48,376 nt of DNA from contig JAKCWW010000722.1 of the NCBI GenBank assembly GCA_026260175.1, positions 46,437-94,812 of the forward strand. The letters are read 5' to 3'. The notes below the pieces were generated by a model. It searched no databases and had not been told where the DNA came from. It was given only the letters and a program-made list of their open reading frames with translations. The translations under genes and the position numbers were made by a program. The stretch comes from Reticulitermes lucifugus. Taxonomy: Eukaryota > Arthropoda > Insecta > Blattodea > Rhinotermitidae. Of the stretch, positions 1 to 10,564 are shown piece after piece; positions within the stretch are counted from its first letter, which is position 1, and the number at the start of each line of letters is the position of its first letter.

Positions 1-309
1 GCTACGTTCGCATATCCAACAATTGTAACTATTCTAAGGCACTAAATGTGCACAGTGTTCCCACTGGCTACGTTCGCATATCCAACAATTGTAACTATTC
101 TAAGGCACTAAATATGCACAGTGTTCNNNCTGGCTACGTTCGCATATCCAACAATTGTAACTATTCTAAGGCACTAAATATGCACAGTGTTCCCCCTGGC
201 TACGTTCGCATATCCAACAATTGTAAATATTCTAAGGCACTAAATGTGCACAGTGTTCCCCCTGGCTACGTTCGCATATCCAACAATTGTAACTATTCTA
301 AGGCACTTC
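1..309. repeat. 66-bp minisatellite, about 4.7 copies, cut by the window edge
   Basis: Units begin at 1, 67, 133, 199 and 265, a strict 66-bp period, each starting GCTACGTTCGCATATCC. Units differ by a few substitutions, such as CCCACTGG versus CCCCCTGG. Because 66 is a multiple of three, a frame stays open through the array and gives an 89-residue repetitive ORF. I regard that ORF as an artefact: it has no signal peptide or domain and simply repeats the same 22 residues. Three Ns at 127-129 fall at the variable position, and neighbouring units show the gap length is right. The array presumably continues to the left. Confidence 0.95.
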
Positions 310-336
310 ACTCTTAAGATATTGTTATAAATTTAC

Positions 337-703
337 GATTACTACTACTACTACTAGGATTTACTATTACTACTACTTCTACCACTATTACCACGGCGGC
401 TGGATGGTTCGGACTTCGAAATCTGTTAGGGGCGAGATTTTCCTTACCCTCCCAGAACGGCCCCGAGTCCCACACAGCCTCCTGTACAATGGGTGCCGAG
501 TCTCTTTCCTGGTGGCAAAGCGGCCGGGGCTTGACACTGAACATCCATGACTTTCTAGCATCGGGATCAAGTATGGGTAGAGGTACACCTCTACCTCCTC
601 TCAGCGCCTGCTTGACAAGTTTAGGGTGAATATTAAAATTACCATTACTACTACTAAAACTACCATTAGTAGTAGTAGAAATAGTAGTAGTAGCAGTAGT
701 ATT
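337..703. repeat. Trinucleotide (ACT/AGT) repeats flanking a SINE
   Basis: Imperfect ACT triplets run at about 337-392. ACT and then AGT triplets run at about 639-703. The two blocks sit on either side of the SINE-2 copy at 400-605. The ORF at 626-829, rich in Thr, Ser and Ile, comes from this repeat and is not considered a gene. Confidence 0.7.
400..605 (+). mobile_element. SINE-2 copy (tRNA-derived), + orientation, diverged
   Basis: Same family as 8430-8716 but in the opposite orientation. Shared landmarks are the degenerate B-box region near 407-430, then GGCGAGATTTTCC, the GAGTCTCTTTCCTGG block, AGCGGCCGGGGCTTG, and the tail GGTAGAGGTACACCTCTACC. The overlapping short ORFs on the - strand are translations of this element. 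Confidence 0.75.
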
Positions 704-705
704 AT

Positions 706-1399
706 ACAGTCACCTCATTATTACAAACAGCAACGATATCAAAATACAAATCGAGAGCTCTTGGAAAGCAAATTTCTTAATGACGATGCAACTTTCTTCA
801 CGGGAAAGCGTGCTTCCATAAGAAACTGAGAATCGAATACCATTGATGCATACAAGATGGCAGCACCAACCACAGTGCAGTACGGTTTTGTGACGAAACC
901 ATTGGGGTGTTGCATGACATTCAGAACTGTGGCTAAAAGTCTAAACCAGCGAAGCTGAGGGTTAATACCGGGGCTTACGAGTATATTCATATTCGCAGGA
1001 GTACGTTACAAATATCATAATACTGTTACGTTTTCGGTGTTAGGTCTTCCGTGGCGAGGAAAGCAAATTTTGAAAGGACGCTGGCGATGGTACATGGACA
1101 CAGTCGTAACGTGACACTATTTGTCGTCTGAGGCAAAAAGATCCACAATATTTCTGAGACTGGATGTGCGTCCATATTGACGTGGAATGGAGAAACCCTT
1201 GAAATTAGCTCTTCTTAACGGGCTTACGTCTGAAGATGGATGGAGATAAAATCACTTCAACCTAAAGGACTTTTCTAGCTATAGATGATAAGCAATGTCA
1301 GAAACCTGAATCACTACTAGAAGAAAAAAGAATTTTATTACTTTTATACGTAACAAAATTACACTTCTCCTTACTTAATTATTCTGTCTGTCTTTTCAG
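706..1399. other. No gene recognised
   Basis: Unique-looking AT-rich DNA. I searched it for the two missing 5' coding exons of OBP gene A, in particular a C1-containing exon and a linker exon ending in a GTAAG or GTGAG donor, and found none. Those exons probably lie upstream of base 1. Confidence 0.5.
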
Positions 1400-1435
1400 T
1401 GCTTCGTCGTCTGTCTGATTACGAAGTATGGCGTG
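1400..1435 (+). CDS. Obp: OBP gene A, C2-X3-C3 micro-exon (36 nt)
   Basis: A TCTTTTCAG acceptor is followed by 12 codons, CFVVCLITKYGV, and a GTAAGTA donor, phase 0 on both sides. The two cysteines three residues apart are OBP C2 and C3. The exon has the same length and phases as 23144-23179 and 48083-48118. Confidence 0.88.
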
Positions 1436-3824
1436 GTAAGTACTGACCAACTTATCAGTGGTTTACAAATATAAATGTTACATGTAGTTGTAGCAGAAAT
1501 GTAGGAATCAAATTCCCTTCTCTTATGGGGCACCTATATTACATAGGCTGTATGAAGCACTACTATTGAGACAATAGAGAATAAAATACGCGATTAAAAA
1601 AAGAAAGTATAAATTCGCCTACCGCTATACATTACTGGGCAGGTTATTTAAAAAATGTGTAGTAGAAGGTCTGCTACGTAACGTCGTAAGGAGCAAGGCA
1701 GCTTTAGATTACAGGAAGCCTGTGTCCAATGGGATATTCCGTGAAAGCTGTGGTGCTCAGGACAGACAGAAATACCGCACTGCACTTCTCTGTATAAAGA
1801 CATTTATTGAACCTGGTAGTATCTTGCAGTAATAGACAGTGACCCATTTAAACTGTCCTATAGTAAAAATATTTCAGCAACATTTCTTGCACATATTTCT
1901 CGGTACATAATCAAGAAAACTGATGCAAGCCTTCAAAAAAGGGGATGACGCTATCCGCGTTTTCTGTGAAACTTCATTTGTCATTTACGTTAACTGACAA
2001 ATAATACAAATTTTGTATTTGGGTGCGGCTTTAATTGGATCGCTCAATTATTTTACATTCTTCTAACATAATACTTCCTCTAACTTTATAGGTACTTTAC
2101 TTGTAACATCAGAATCTCCGAGATATAAAATTTTCTGCATCGTACTATTAATCCTGCAACTATATTGGAGCATAATTACCCACCCGAAAATGTTGTATTT
2201 TTTCACTTTTTGGCAAAGTGTAATAAACTTATTACAGGTACTGAAAGCAGGTAAGCATCAATGTCACAGCGCTAGTGTTAAGTAACACATCTCAAATGAC
2301 AGGAATCAACGTAGTGAGGATAAACGTCCACCGATATTACCAGTAAACTGTGTAGGCGATATGGTTAATACAAAAGCCTATACACTAAGTCCGGTGAGCG
2401 TAGGCTTTATTGAGGAGATAATACTTATGGTCACCCAACGACTCAAGAATTCTCCAACTTTAATGGAACATCAACCTTCGTTACGGTGTTCATAATACGA
2501 CTCTCTTGTACCAGATAAGTCAGACAACACAATGCACCATGTTAAAGAACTGCGTCGTTTTTAACTTCCATTAATTTGCCTAACATTGCAATGTAAAAAA
2601 CTGAATTACAAACGGCCTGGTGAAAAATTAAGTAATTTGCGTTTTGACATTAGGTCTGGTACGATAAATTAAAACAGTAAGTAACACATTAGTGAAATGT
2701 CATGTCAATTAATTAACTGGAATTAAATTGTCCTTTATATATGTTTGTTCAGATGCAAGACGGCAAGTTGAACACAGAGTTATTTGTAGCGGTTTTTAAG
2801 GCTTCGAGACCAGAGGGAAGCAAAGAGAAGGAAGAAAAATATCGGAAAGATATTGATGAATGCAATAAAGAGAGTGAGTATAGACATGTGTCTGTGTTAT
2901 TACATACATACCTGCCTAAACTACAAAAGTAATATCCCCAAAGGACCGTGCCATGGCTCAGGCGGTTAGTCGCCGGCCTCTCACCGCGGAGGCTCGGGTT
3001 CGAACCCGGGTCAGTCCATGTGGGATTTGCGGTGGACAAAGTGGCACTGCGATAGGGTTTTTCCCCGAGTACTTCGGTTTTCCCCTGTCAGTTTCATTCC
3101 ACCGGTGCTCCATTACAAGGAAAAGAGAAAAAAACAAATCTTTTTCATCACAGGGTTGCACAAGAAGCCTCAAGGCTGCGGTGTGTCTGTAGCATTTGCT
3201 GCGAGGCCCTTCACCCAAAAACAAATATTCCCAAAGAAAATGTTAGTTGCATAATAGGCCTATATCAGGTAAGGTATGAAACCTTACAAACTTACGCAAT
3301 AAAATGCTCAAAGCAGAGAATAATAAGAAGAACATGGTCTTACGAGCCACTTTCTGCCCTGAAAAGAGACGCCGCGAATATCTCCGAAATGTACACATCA
3401 TCTAACTCTAATATTTCGCTCTTTCTAGCTGGCGAAGGCAAATGCGGGTCCAGTTACAATGCATGGAAGTGCTTCTTTGAAATGTCAATAAGAATGGCGG
3501 TACGTACTTCACATGTGACTGCAGTTTATACTCGTATATTAAAAGGACTCTGCAATAAAGTACTTAACGTAACAATAAAAAAAGAGTCATTCACTCAGTG
3601 ATTCTTAAGAAACTTCATATAAATGAAAGGCTTAAGTTAAAATGCGGCAAGGAATTCTGAAACAGCAGTGTTAATATCAGATGCACACATTAACTTCACT
3701 CGTTGAAGGCATCTGTAATGACAAGATCACTTACTCCATACCAACTCAGCAACAGCAGATCATCACTCTTAACGCTAAACACAGTTTATATTTACAGCTG
3801 GCTGATGGGAAAGCAGAATCGTAA
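1400..3824 (+). CDS. Obp: Odorant-binding protein gene A, 3' part (4 exons, 5' truncated by window)
   Basis: Joined exons 1400-1435, 2753-2873, 3429-3499 and 3798-3824 (TAA at 3822) encode the last 84 or so residues of a classic PBP/GOBP-family protein. Visible cysteines are C2-X3-C3 (CFVVC), C3-X43-C4 (DECNKE), C4-X8-C5 and C5-X8-C6 (CGSSYNAWKC). This is the OBP spacing, and in the family these cysteines form three interlocked disulphides. The protein should be secreted and carry small hydrophobic ligands such as odorants or pheromones. Introns are 1317, 555 and 298 nt, with GTAAGT, GTGAGT and GTACGT donors. A SINE-1 copy sits in the second. The signal peptide and C1 exons are not in the window, so the start is unknown. 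Exon lengths and phases match genes B and C, which makes the model strong despite having no long ORF. Confidence 0.88.
2753..2873 (+). CDS. Obp: OBP gene A, C4 exon (121 nt)
   Basis: The acceptor TTTGTTCAG is followed by MQDGKLNTELF and ends IDECNKE plus one base before GTGAGTA (phase 1). The D-G-K-L opening is the usual start of the helix after C3 in OBPs, and the single Cys is C4. A Lys/Glu-rich stretch (KEKEEKYRKD) lies in between. The ATG at 2753 is an internal codon and not a start. Confidence 0.9.
2943..3232 (+). mobile_element. SINE-1, full-length tRNA-derived element in OBP-A intron
   Basis: The tRNA-like head has an A box TGGCTCAGGCGG (2954-2965) and a perfect B box GGTTCGAACCC (2997-3007). 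Next come a body with CCGAGTACTTCGGTTTTCCCC and CATTCCACCGGTGCTCCATTAC, an A-rich spacer, and a tail TGTAGCATTTGCTGCGAGGCCC. The same body and tail recur inverted at 10565-10855 and 40590-40858. It should be transcribed by Pol III and mobilised in trans by a LINE. The 60-96 residue ORFs on both strands here are SINE translations and not genes. Confidence 0.9.
3429..3499 (+). CDS. Obp: OBP gene A, C5-X8-C6 exon (71 nt)
   Basis: After a CTTTCTAG acceptor the exon completes the split codon and reads GEGKCGSSYNAWKCFFEMS, ending before GTACGTAC (phase 0). C5-X8-C6 spacing is exact. It has the same length and the same donor as gene B exon 26202-26272. Confidence 0.92.
3798..3824 (+). CDS. Obp: OBP gene A, terminal exon with stop
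   Basis: TTTATATTTACAG is followed by CTGGCTGATGGG and encodes LADGKAES then TAA. Short terminal exons like this are common in OBPs and the phase (0) fits. It is the only exon of gene A lacking a diagnostic cysteine, so the acceptor choice is inferred. Confidence 0.65.
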   Translation: MADGKAES

Positions 3825-3988
3825 CAACCACGTATAGGCTACTGCTCCGTCCAGCTGCCTAGCACCGGACAATGAACAAAAGGCTTAATGAAATGTACTG
3901 TGAGATTCAAGTGGAATTAAATCACAGTCTAAAATAATTCTTAATACAAAACAAACCACAACAATGTAATTATTAAAGTTTGCTTGAA

Positions 3989-3994
3989 AATAAA
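3989..3994 (+). terminator. Candidate polyadenylation signal AATAAA, OBP gene A
   Basis: AATAAA lies 165 nt after the gene A stop, implying a 3' UTR of about 185 nt. A second AATAAA at about 4118 is an alternative. Confidence 0.5.
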
Positions 3995-5275
3995 TTCACA
4001 GGTAATTTGTGTGTACCCCTATAAACAATTCTACTATTAGATTACATTTTCATTACGTTAGCTCACAAGATATTACTTTTGTGTTGCATAGTAAACATGA
4101 ATATGTCGTAGAAAAGAAATAAATAAGTACTAAGAAGGCAGAAAATTTTGTTTCCATCCGTGATGAATTGCGAGCAAGAATATTGAGAATAATGTCCATA
4201 TAATTTTTTACTGATCAAATCCTTGAACCTGCATTCATAATATACTCGGATATTTAAATCTGATACTTTTGCCTCGGTTCGCAGAAGCCTCGTAATTTGG
4301 TAGGAATAACAACGCGAATATCAACAGTGCCAAGACAACTTGACATAGCAGTACATTCCGCTCCCGAAGTAGGCGAGCCATGTATTGTAAGATTTCCTGC
4401 AAAGTGCAAGAACACCTGGCCACAGACCTGTAATATTGGATTCTCTTTCAATTCATGTAGGTTTTCACAGAGAAACACTTTGAATTATACATAGGTCACA
4501 TATCAAGACTTGATATGAAATGCAGAACACAAGAAGGAGTATCCTTCGTGTTTCTTACCGCATCAGAAATCTGGATAATTGTGTTCAACAATCCACAAAA
4601 ATAGGAGAGCAAATTCAGTGTTCACGGTTTTGTCTGCCTGGTACTTTAACAACTACCATATTTTCGTGCTCAGGAGGTTTTGTTTGTTACAATGACCCAA
4701 ACAACTTTTTATGCCACTATCCATCCCGTGGTGTACTTCTGGCGGTAGTGTAGGCTCCAGGCATGGCCACCCCTCCCAGACAGGTTAAAGTGTAGGAGCC
4801 ACGTGAAGGATAATCCAAGGCACACACAGTTTGGAGTCAACTTCAGGCCAGTGAATTCCGGTTGATACAAATAAAAGTCTGAAAATCTGAACAAGCCCAG
4901 AACCTGAAGGTTGTAGCTTCTGACAACACCAGCTTATACATGTGGTCGTCACTAAAACGGCTACGTAATCGGAAGCTGCAGCAGGAAGGAATATTTGAGA
5001 GGATCTGTACTCACCAAATGCACTAGCCTGTCCCTTGTAGCATGCACACTTACTTCATTACGGCACCTCTGAAAAAAAAGATCCACCTTTATTAATCTGC
5101 AAGTTTATTACTTCTATATTTCATCAAATTTATCCGAATTGTTCTAAACCCAGCGTAGCTCTTCAGAAATCCAAAGTACAGTCCAACCGCACTTTACTTA
5201 TACAAATATGTATGTTATTGTGCATGCATATTCACACAGAAATTCACATACAGTTATGCGAGTGAAAGTGCTAGG
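3995..5275. other. Intergenic, no feature recognised
   Basis: Downstream of OBP gene A. Several frames of 60-77 codons are open around 4235-4750 on both strands. None has a recognisable domain, a signal peptide followed by a donor, or OBP cysteine spacing. A CSRFC string near 4618 lacks a donor at the expected position. Confidence 0.4.
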
Positions 5276-5277
5276 AC

Positions 5278-5301
5278 AGAAAGAAAGAAAGAAAGAAAGA
5301 T
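5278..5301. repeat. (GAAA)n microsatellite
   Basis: About six tandem AGAA tetranucleotides. Confidence 0.9.
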
Positions 5302-6926
5302 CGGTGTACACATCAAGCCGACGACGTGACATGTGATGAGAGCATGGAAGAAATCCAGGGCTTCAAAACTGCTCACCAGCCCTGCTGGTTACAAAACAGA
5401 TCTGTTAATTCACGCTGAATCATAAGTTCGGTAACCCTTATATGAATAAAAGTTTATCATGGAAATTCTCCGTTTGAGTCCCGGACGCGTCGTTTTTAAG
5501 AAAAATTTTAATTTCATGTTTTTAAAGCATCCTGTGTTATCAAACGACTTGCATGGCTGGGAGGCGCTGCAAATTTTAGTTTCAAAGACGAACACCGCTC
5601 AGATAACAATAGAACTTCTTGTTACAATGGCCGAGGTAAAAATTTTCACCTTCATATTTGTCGTTTGGGGGGGCTTGCTTTCTTTGCCACCGCACGTCAA
5701 AGATTCTCTGCCAGTCAGCTGTTAAAGTAGTGACAAGTCGTATTGTGGGACTTGGCACTCTTCAAGACCGCCAGATGCCACTCAAAGTCAGGTCAGTGAG
5801 CGCTAAAATCGTAAGACAATGACGTGACTTTTCTTGACCAATGAAATTTAAATATGTCGAACCGCTGATTGACTGGCCTTTCAGAAGTTAGAAAATTAAA
5901 AACAGATAAGCGATCAGTGTTCTGTATTTGGTTTGCGATTTGTCTAGAAGATGATTATGGCGTGGACGAAGATGTGGTTAGCTCCTGACAGGATGACTCT
6001 TGGATTTGAACAGTGCGATGCAGACGTACTTCCTTTGTTCTCCGACAAACTGCTAACATCCAGTGGTTTCTATCTTATAAGTTTACGTATTACCGGCTAA
6101 GAAAGTTATAAAAGGCAATCGACAACACCGATAATTAACTGCTTCCATTTATGAAATACTGTCAGTGACTGCTATAGGATTTTGGACTCCATCACCGAAA
6201 ACTTTATGGTGTAAATTTGAGTGTAAATATTGTGTTATTAATTGATAGCACTCATTGCAACATTCACCGACGTAACATAATAAAAAAGCAGATGTATACT
6301 ATTTACTTACAGAGGGTGTGAGACCTTACGTTCAAGTGAAGATCTGCACACAGTAAAGAACTCAAAGGATTATTCGGAACAATTCATTTGCAGTTACCAT
6401 TTGTCGACACGCCTGTCGTGAACCACCAACCTGAATTCCCCTGAGTGGTGCTCAGCTTTACCACTAGCCCAACTATCTGGAACCAGCGCAACTAATCATC
6501 CCACAAATCCAGCCGACCACCATTAATTCTAACATTTATAAAAGTAGCAGTCCTTTACATCAGTAACGGATGACACAAAAGAGTAGGGTGGTGCAGACGG
6601 AGAGGTTTCAAAGGATGTAATTAGTACGACTATTACCACACGTAAAGTCCCTAGAATTTTGATAAATTTGTTAATTGCTTAAATTATAAAAATTATTTGG
6701 TGGTCTCTAGAGGTAGGTGTTAGTTTTGATTTACTTAAATCGGGACGACTCTTTGAGGAGCATATAGTGCAGCAGGAACTTGGGTACCCTCTCAGCAATC
6801 ACCTGAAAACACAGGAAAACCAAGAAGGCTTGTGATGAGGCGGCCAAAAGGAGAACCCTTCGAATAAATTCAGACTTCTAGCGGCCATTTCGTTAAATTA
6901 AAAGAGAAGGACCCTATGGTTTCCGT
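5302..6926. other. Intergenic, no gene recognised
   Basis: An ATG at 5626 opens a 32-codon frame beginning MAEVKIFTFIFVVW that resembles a signal peptide. It has no donor and no downstream OBP exon before a stop, so it is not called. The rest is unique-looking DNA. Confidence 0.35.
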
Positions 6927-6931
6927 AACCC

Positions 6932-6961
6932 TTGTGTGTGTGTGTGTGTATGTGTATGTAC
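6932..6961. repeat. (GT)n microsatellite
   Basis: Imperfect GT/TATG dinucleotide run. Confidence 0.85.
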
Positions 6962-7109
6962 GTTTCCTTTCCAGTTCAGAGGAGGCGGACCTCTGGAAAA
7001 AGGAATTACGTAGTAGGTGTGAGAGTTTTAACCTTCTCACAGCATTTTTATTGCTTTATTTAATGACGCCGTTAATTGCTGAGTTTATATAGAGTCTGTG
7101 GTACAGGAA

Positions 7110-7292
7110 AGAATGTGTACAGAGCACGGATGAAATGATACTGGCAGGGGAAAACCAAAGCACTCGGAGTAAAACCTGACCCATTGCTACTTTATCCACC
7201 ATAAATCCCACAAGTACGGGGTTGGGATTTTGCTCAGGCCTCCGCCGTGCTAAGACTGCGACTAACCGCCTGAGCCACAGCACGGTCTCTTG
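7110..7292 (-). mobile_element. SINE-1 partial copy, - strand
   Basis: On the - strand it reads CGTGCTGTGGCTCAGGCGG, then a diverged head, CTTGTGGGATTTATGG and the TTTTCCCCTGCCAG body. The poly-A spacer and tail are missing, so it is truncated. The 134-residue - strand ORF at 7056-7460 runs through it and is not a gene. Confidence 0.85.
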
Positions 7293-7450
7293 GCGGTGTT
7301 CATTACCACTCAAGTCTTCTGGGATGTTACGTCGTGTCGTCTGGTAAACAGTTGCTGAAGGAGCGTAGTGTTCGAAACGCCGGCAAGTATTTACCAGTTG
7401 ACATGGTGTTACATCCCAGGAGACTTTAATCTTCAACGCATTACATAGTC
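7293..7450 (-). mobile_element. Fragment of dispersed repeat with ORF remnant SWDVTPCQLV
   Basis: The - strand reads VSWDVTPCQLVNTCRRFEH and then YQTTRRNIPEDL. I recognise this pair of phrases from abundant short repeat-borne ORFs in cockroach-like genomes. A related sequence ([17 protein letters not shown]) occurs at 22680-22790. The identity of the parent element is not known to me. Confidence 0.6.
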
Positions 7451-7794
7451 CATCCCACATTTTTCATTGTTTTTCGCTACTGTTACGTCTACATTAACTC
7501 TTGCAACGTAAACGACAGGAAGGCAGGAGCAGCTGGATGTGGTGGAAACAAGAGAAAAAGATAAAGATACGGAAATTTTAACAAAACTTCCCATTAAATT
7601 TTTCAACATTATTACACTAATCAGAGTAGTTGGCCTATATCTGGTCTAAACAAAATAAACCCTATCCTAACGTCACTTTCAATTCAGTATGAATATTTTG
7701 TGACCCCCCTGTGCTCTCACATTATCAAGAACAGACTTACAGAATTCTTCACATCCACTTCATTTTATGGATTTATTTTATTCCGGACATTTTA
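7451..7794. other. No feature recognised
   Basis: AT-rich interval between two SINE-1 copies. No supported ORF. Confidence 0.4.
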
Positions 7795-7962
7795 GGGCCA
7801 TTTTCTTGCTCAGGCGGTTAGTCGCCGGCCTGTCACCCCTGAAGTCCGGGCTCATTACCGGGCCATTCCATATGGGATTTGTGGTGGAAAATGTGACGGC
7901 AGATTTCTCTCAGAGAATTTCAGCTTTCCCCTGAAAGTATCATTCCACCAATGCTTCACATA
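7795..7962 (+). mobile_element. SINE-1 partial copy, + strand
   Basis: The head TTGCTCAGGCGGTTAGTCGCC, a degenerate B-box region, CATATGGGATTTGTGGTGG and the CATTCCACCAATGCTTC body are visible. The tail is lost. It is more diverged than the 2943 copy. Confidence 0.85.
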
Positions 7963-8429
7963 CATATTGCATTAATCTGTCTTCGAAGTTATGTAATATT
8001 AGCAAAAGTCATCTTCGTTAAACAAATGGCGCCTCTCTCCTATATGTTACTTTAAACAGGGCAAAGCTAGACAGTGATGAATTTAAAATGGGTTAATATC
8101 ATGGTCGAACAACCTGCAGATGGATCCAGTACAGTTCTCCTAAACAACGGAACCGAATTATAACACTTTACAACGTCATAACACAGAACACCAAATATAC
8201 CTTTATTAAAATTAGTTCAGCCGGACGGTTACTTCTTCATACAAATCTTGCAGAGTAGGTAACACACAGGCCGGAGCCAAGTTCCGAAATTTTTAAAAGG
8301 CGGCTTGGCGTTTTGAGCACTGTGGTTACTTTGTATACCAACTATTGAAACACAAAATATTCCTCTCTCCAGCACGATTTATTTGTGTGTTTTGAATAAT
8401 TTTTTACAACAAACTGGTTTGAATATCGG
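7963..8429. other. No feature recognised
   Basis: Unique-looking DNA between SINE copies. No coding signal supported. Confidence 0.4.
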
Positions 8430-8716
8430 TACAGGTAAGGTAAATTTCTCCCTAGAACGGGCCATGAAGGCCTAGAAGGAGAGTAGAGGTATAGATCTAC
8501 TCTTTCTTTAACCTCGGCGCTAGATGGGGGTGGGTGGTCAACGCCACGCCCCGGCCGCTTTACCCCGGGAAAGAGACCCGGTACCCATAGCATAAAAGAC
8601 TGGGTGGCCCCAGGGCCAGTCTGGACGGGTGCGGAAAATATCGCCCCCACCGGGATTCGATTCCCGGACCGTCCAGCCCGTAGCGAGTCGCTATATCGAC
8701 TACGCTAACTCGGCCC
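8430..8716 (-). mobile_element. SINE-2, near full-length, - orientation
   Basis: On the - strand the head reads GGGCCGAGTTAGCGTAGTCG, then a B-box-like GGGAATCGAATCCC, then GGGTCTCTTTCCCGGGG and GCGGCCGGGGCGTGGCG. The tail is GGTAAATTTCTCCC followed by a GGCCATGAAGGCC palindrome. It is the best copy of this family in the window; others are at 400, 15700, 38668 and 46526. The 102-residue - strand ORF is a translation of the SINE. Confidence 0.88.
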
Positions 8717-8935
8717 TTTGAATTTCGGTAGCCCAGTCAATACAGTGACTAGGCTATCAGATGGACGATCGGTTAAATCGCTATCCGATTCCTGGCAGGA
8801 CAGAGGTCTTTTCTCTGCCCACAGAGTCCAAACAGGCTATGGAACCCACACAGCCTCCTATTCAGTGCGTACCATAAGTTATTTCCAAGGGTGTAAAGCG
8901 GTGGAAACGTGAAGCTAATCACTCCTCTCCATCTA
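8717..8935 (+). mobile_element. SINE-2-related copy, + orientation, head-to-head with the previous one
   Basis: The + strand shows an A-box-like GTAGCCCAGTCAATACAGTG, a diverged B-box region, TCTTTTCTCTGCCCACAGAG, and the block CACACAGCCTCCTATTCAGTG that also occurs at about 474. Its tRNA-like head directly abuts that of 8430-8716. Confidence 0.7.
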
Positions 8936-9584
8936 GAACTTAAACACAAGGAAAACTAAATTATAAATCAAAAGGGAAAGCCATCATTTCCCTAAATATT
9001 AACCGACGGGTATTTATGACACTGTTTATATCTTCTCTGAGACAGGAACCGAATTTTTAAGTACTACGATGATGATGATGATGTATGAGTTTTGTACATA
9101 GATGAACCTCAGACTTCGACGTATTTTCTTCATACACAGAATATTTCCTTTGTCAAGAAGCAACTAGATTCTCAATTCGTTTCAATCTTATTACTCAGTA
9201 CATTGCATCACGTGCTGGTAACAAAAAAAAACACTGCATTTTTTTCCACACAGTACATTCATTTATTCTTATTATATTTAAAATAAAATTTATTTATCTG
9301 CCTAAAGACCACTGGCCGGTTTGTATTTCTACTGGACACAGAATATTCCCTGTGAGGTAAGAAGTAAATTTTTGTACATAATTTGTAGAAGTCTGTCTTC
9401 GAAGTGTAAAATGATGTTAGAATTAATGGAAGATAGGGGAAAATAAAATTTCCAAGCTGCAGAATGAATTAAAACCTTAACATTCCAACTTTAGTGTGTT
9501 CCCCATAAGGTTTTCTGAACTTATTTTTCAGTGGTGTGTTACCCTTATGCACAGATTATGAAATCGTAAAAGGTAAAGCTATCC
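8936..9584. other. No gene recognised; short (GAT)n at 9068-9083
   Basis: AT-rich. The 64-residue ORF at 9092-9286 has no recognisable features. Confidence 0.4.
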
Positions 9585-9842
9585 CTATAGAGCTCTGGAC
9601 AGGCCCCTACGGTTCCAGGAGTTTTAGGCTCCCAGACTTCCAGATTCCCAGGTTGTCAGCACTAGGCAACGGCCGCCTTTACATACCAGGAAATATTCCT
9701 GGTACTCATTTCTGTTAGAAGCTGAGTCGACTCCAGACATTAATTCAATAAAAAATTCCACTGACTCCATCGGGAATTGAACAAGCGACCTTCGGTTTTA
9801 TAGCGCAGTGTCTCACCCAACTGCCACCGCGTGCCCCCTTAT
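9585..9842 (-). mobile_element. SINE-4 copy (tRNA-derived), - strand
   Basis: The - strand starts GGGGCACGCGGTGGCAGTTG (A-box-like) and continues to CTTGTTCAATTCCCG (B-box-like). The body contains the complements of GAAGCTGAGTCGACTCC and CGGCCGCCTTTACATACC. A second copy is at 23535-23812. It is distinct in sequence from SINE-1, -2 and -3. Confidence 0.8.
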
Positions 9843-9924
9843 GATATGGTAAGTTATATTTTTCACCATATTTTGTCATGACGATAGGAAGTTATAAAAA
9901 CCAGATGCTTTGTCATTTTTTCAG

Positions 9925-10101
9925 GGGTATTACTACGCGAAATACAAAGAAACCTCGGCTTATGATTTAATATCAACGTATATTTGTCATACAGCCTACT
10001 GTGAAGAGTACAACAGTGCATCTGCGGAAACTGCTGTAGAATCAGACAAAGGGAACCGAACGGAGTGTGACAATTTCCTTTGCATGCCTGTACTAGAATA
10101 G
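9925..10101 (+). CDS. Unrecognised open frame after a good splice acceptor (possible terminal exon)
   Basis: CATTTTTTCAG is followed by 58 open codons from GYYYAKYKETSAYDL to a TAG, including a Cys-containing part (YICHTAYCEEYN). No partner exon or donor was found upstream, and cysteine spacing does not fit an OBP. It could be a terminal exon of an unknown gene or chance. Function is not assigned. Confidence 0.15.
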   Translation, partial: GYYYAKYKETSAYDLISTYICHTAYCEEYNSASAETAVESDKGNRTECDNFLCMPVLE

Positions 10102-10564
10102 AACAGAGCTCATCTTGACTGTAAAAGCCTAATATTTATTGCATGCCGTGTAGAGGAAGTTGCTGTATAATGTAGCTTATCAATGGAGTGATATCGAATG
10201 AAAAAGCATTGTCGAAAGGCAGCAGATCCGGCTAAAATTCATAAATCGTGCTTTCCCATTGGAGATATCAAACCCTACATATTTTGCATTGTTCATGTCC
10301 TATTTAGGTACCGATAATTTAAATTACAATCGAGATACATAATCCAACTGAAATATTAAGACCATCTTAAGTTCGGAGCCTAGTCGGTCAAACTGTTAAA
10401 GCCTTGGACTGTAAATATATAATCCGTATAAACATCGTCTGCAATATTACAATAAACATAATTAAGCAAATAACAATTTTTTGGATAAACCTTTTATTTA
10501 TATGGGTTACACTTTGTCTGCTTTAAATATGTTGGATATGTCTCAAAATTTTACGTTTTTTTTT
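10102..10564. other. No feature recognised
   Basis: AT-rich interval without supported coding or repeat signal. Confidence 0.4.

Noticed and set aside
48..317. 89-residue repetitive ORF
   Set aside because: It is the 66-bp minisatellite read in an always-open frame, interrupted by Ns, with no domain or start context.
4617..4690. CSRFC string after CAG, considered as a C2-X3-C3 OBP exon
   Set aside because: No donor after 36 nt and no neighbouring OBP exons in phase.
5626..5724. ATG followed by a hydrophobic stretch (MAEVKIFTFIFVVW), considered as an OBP signal-peptide exon
   Set aside because: No GT donor in phase and a stop after 32 codons; the exon at 20080 fits gene B far better.
7056..7460. 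134-residue - strand ORF
   Set aside because: Runs through a SINE-1 fragment and a dispersed-repeat fragment; composite of repeats.
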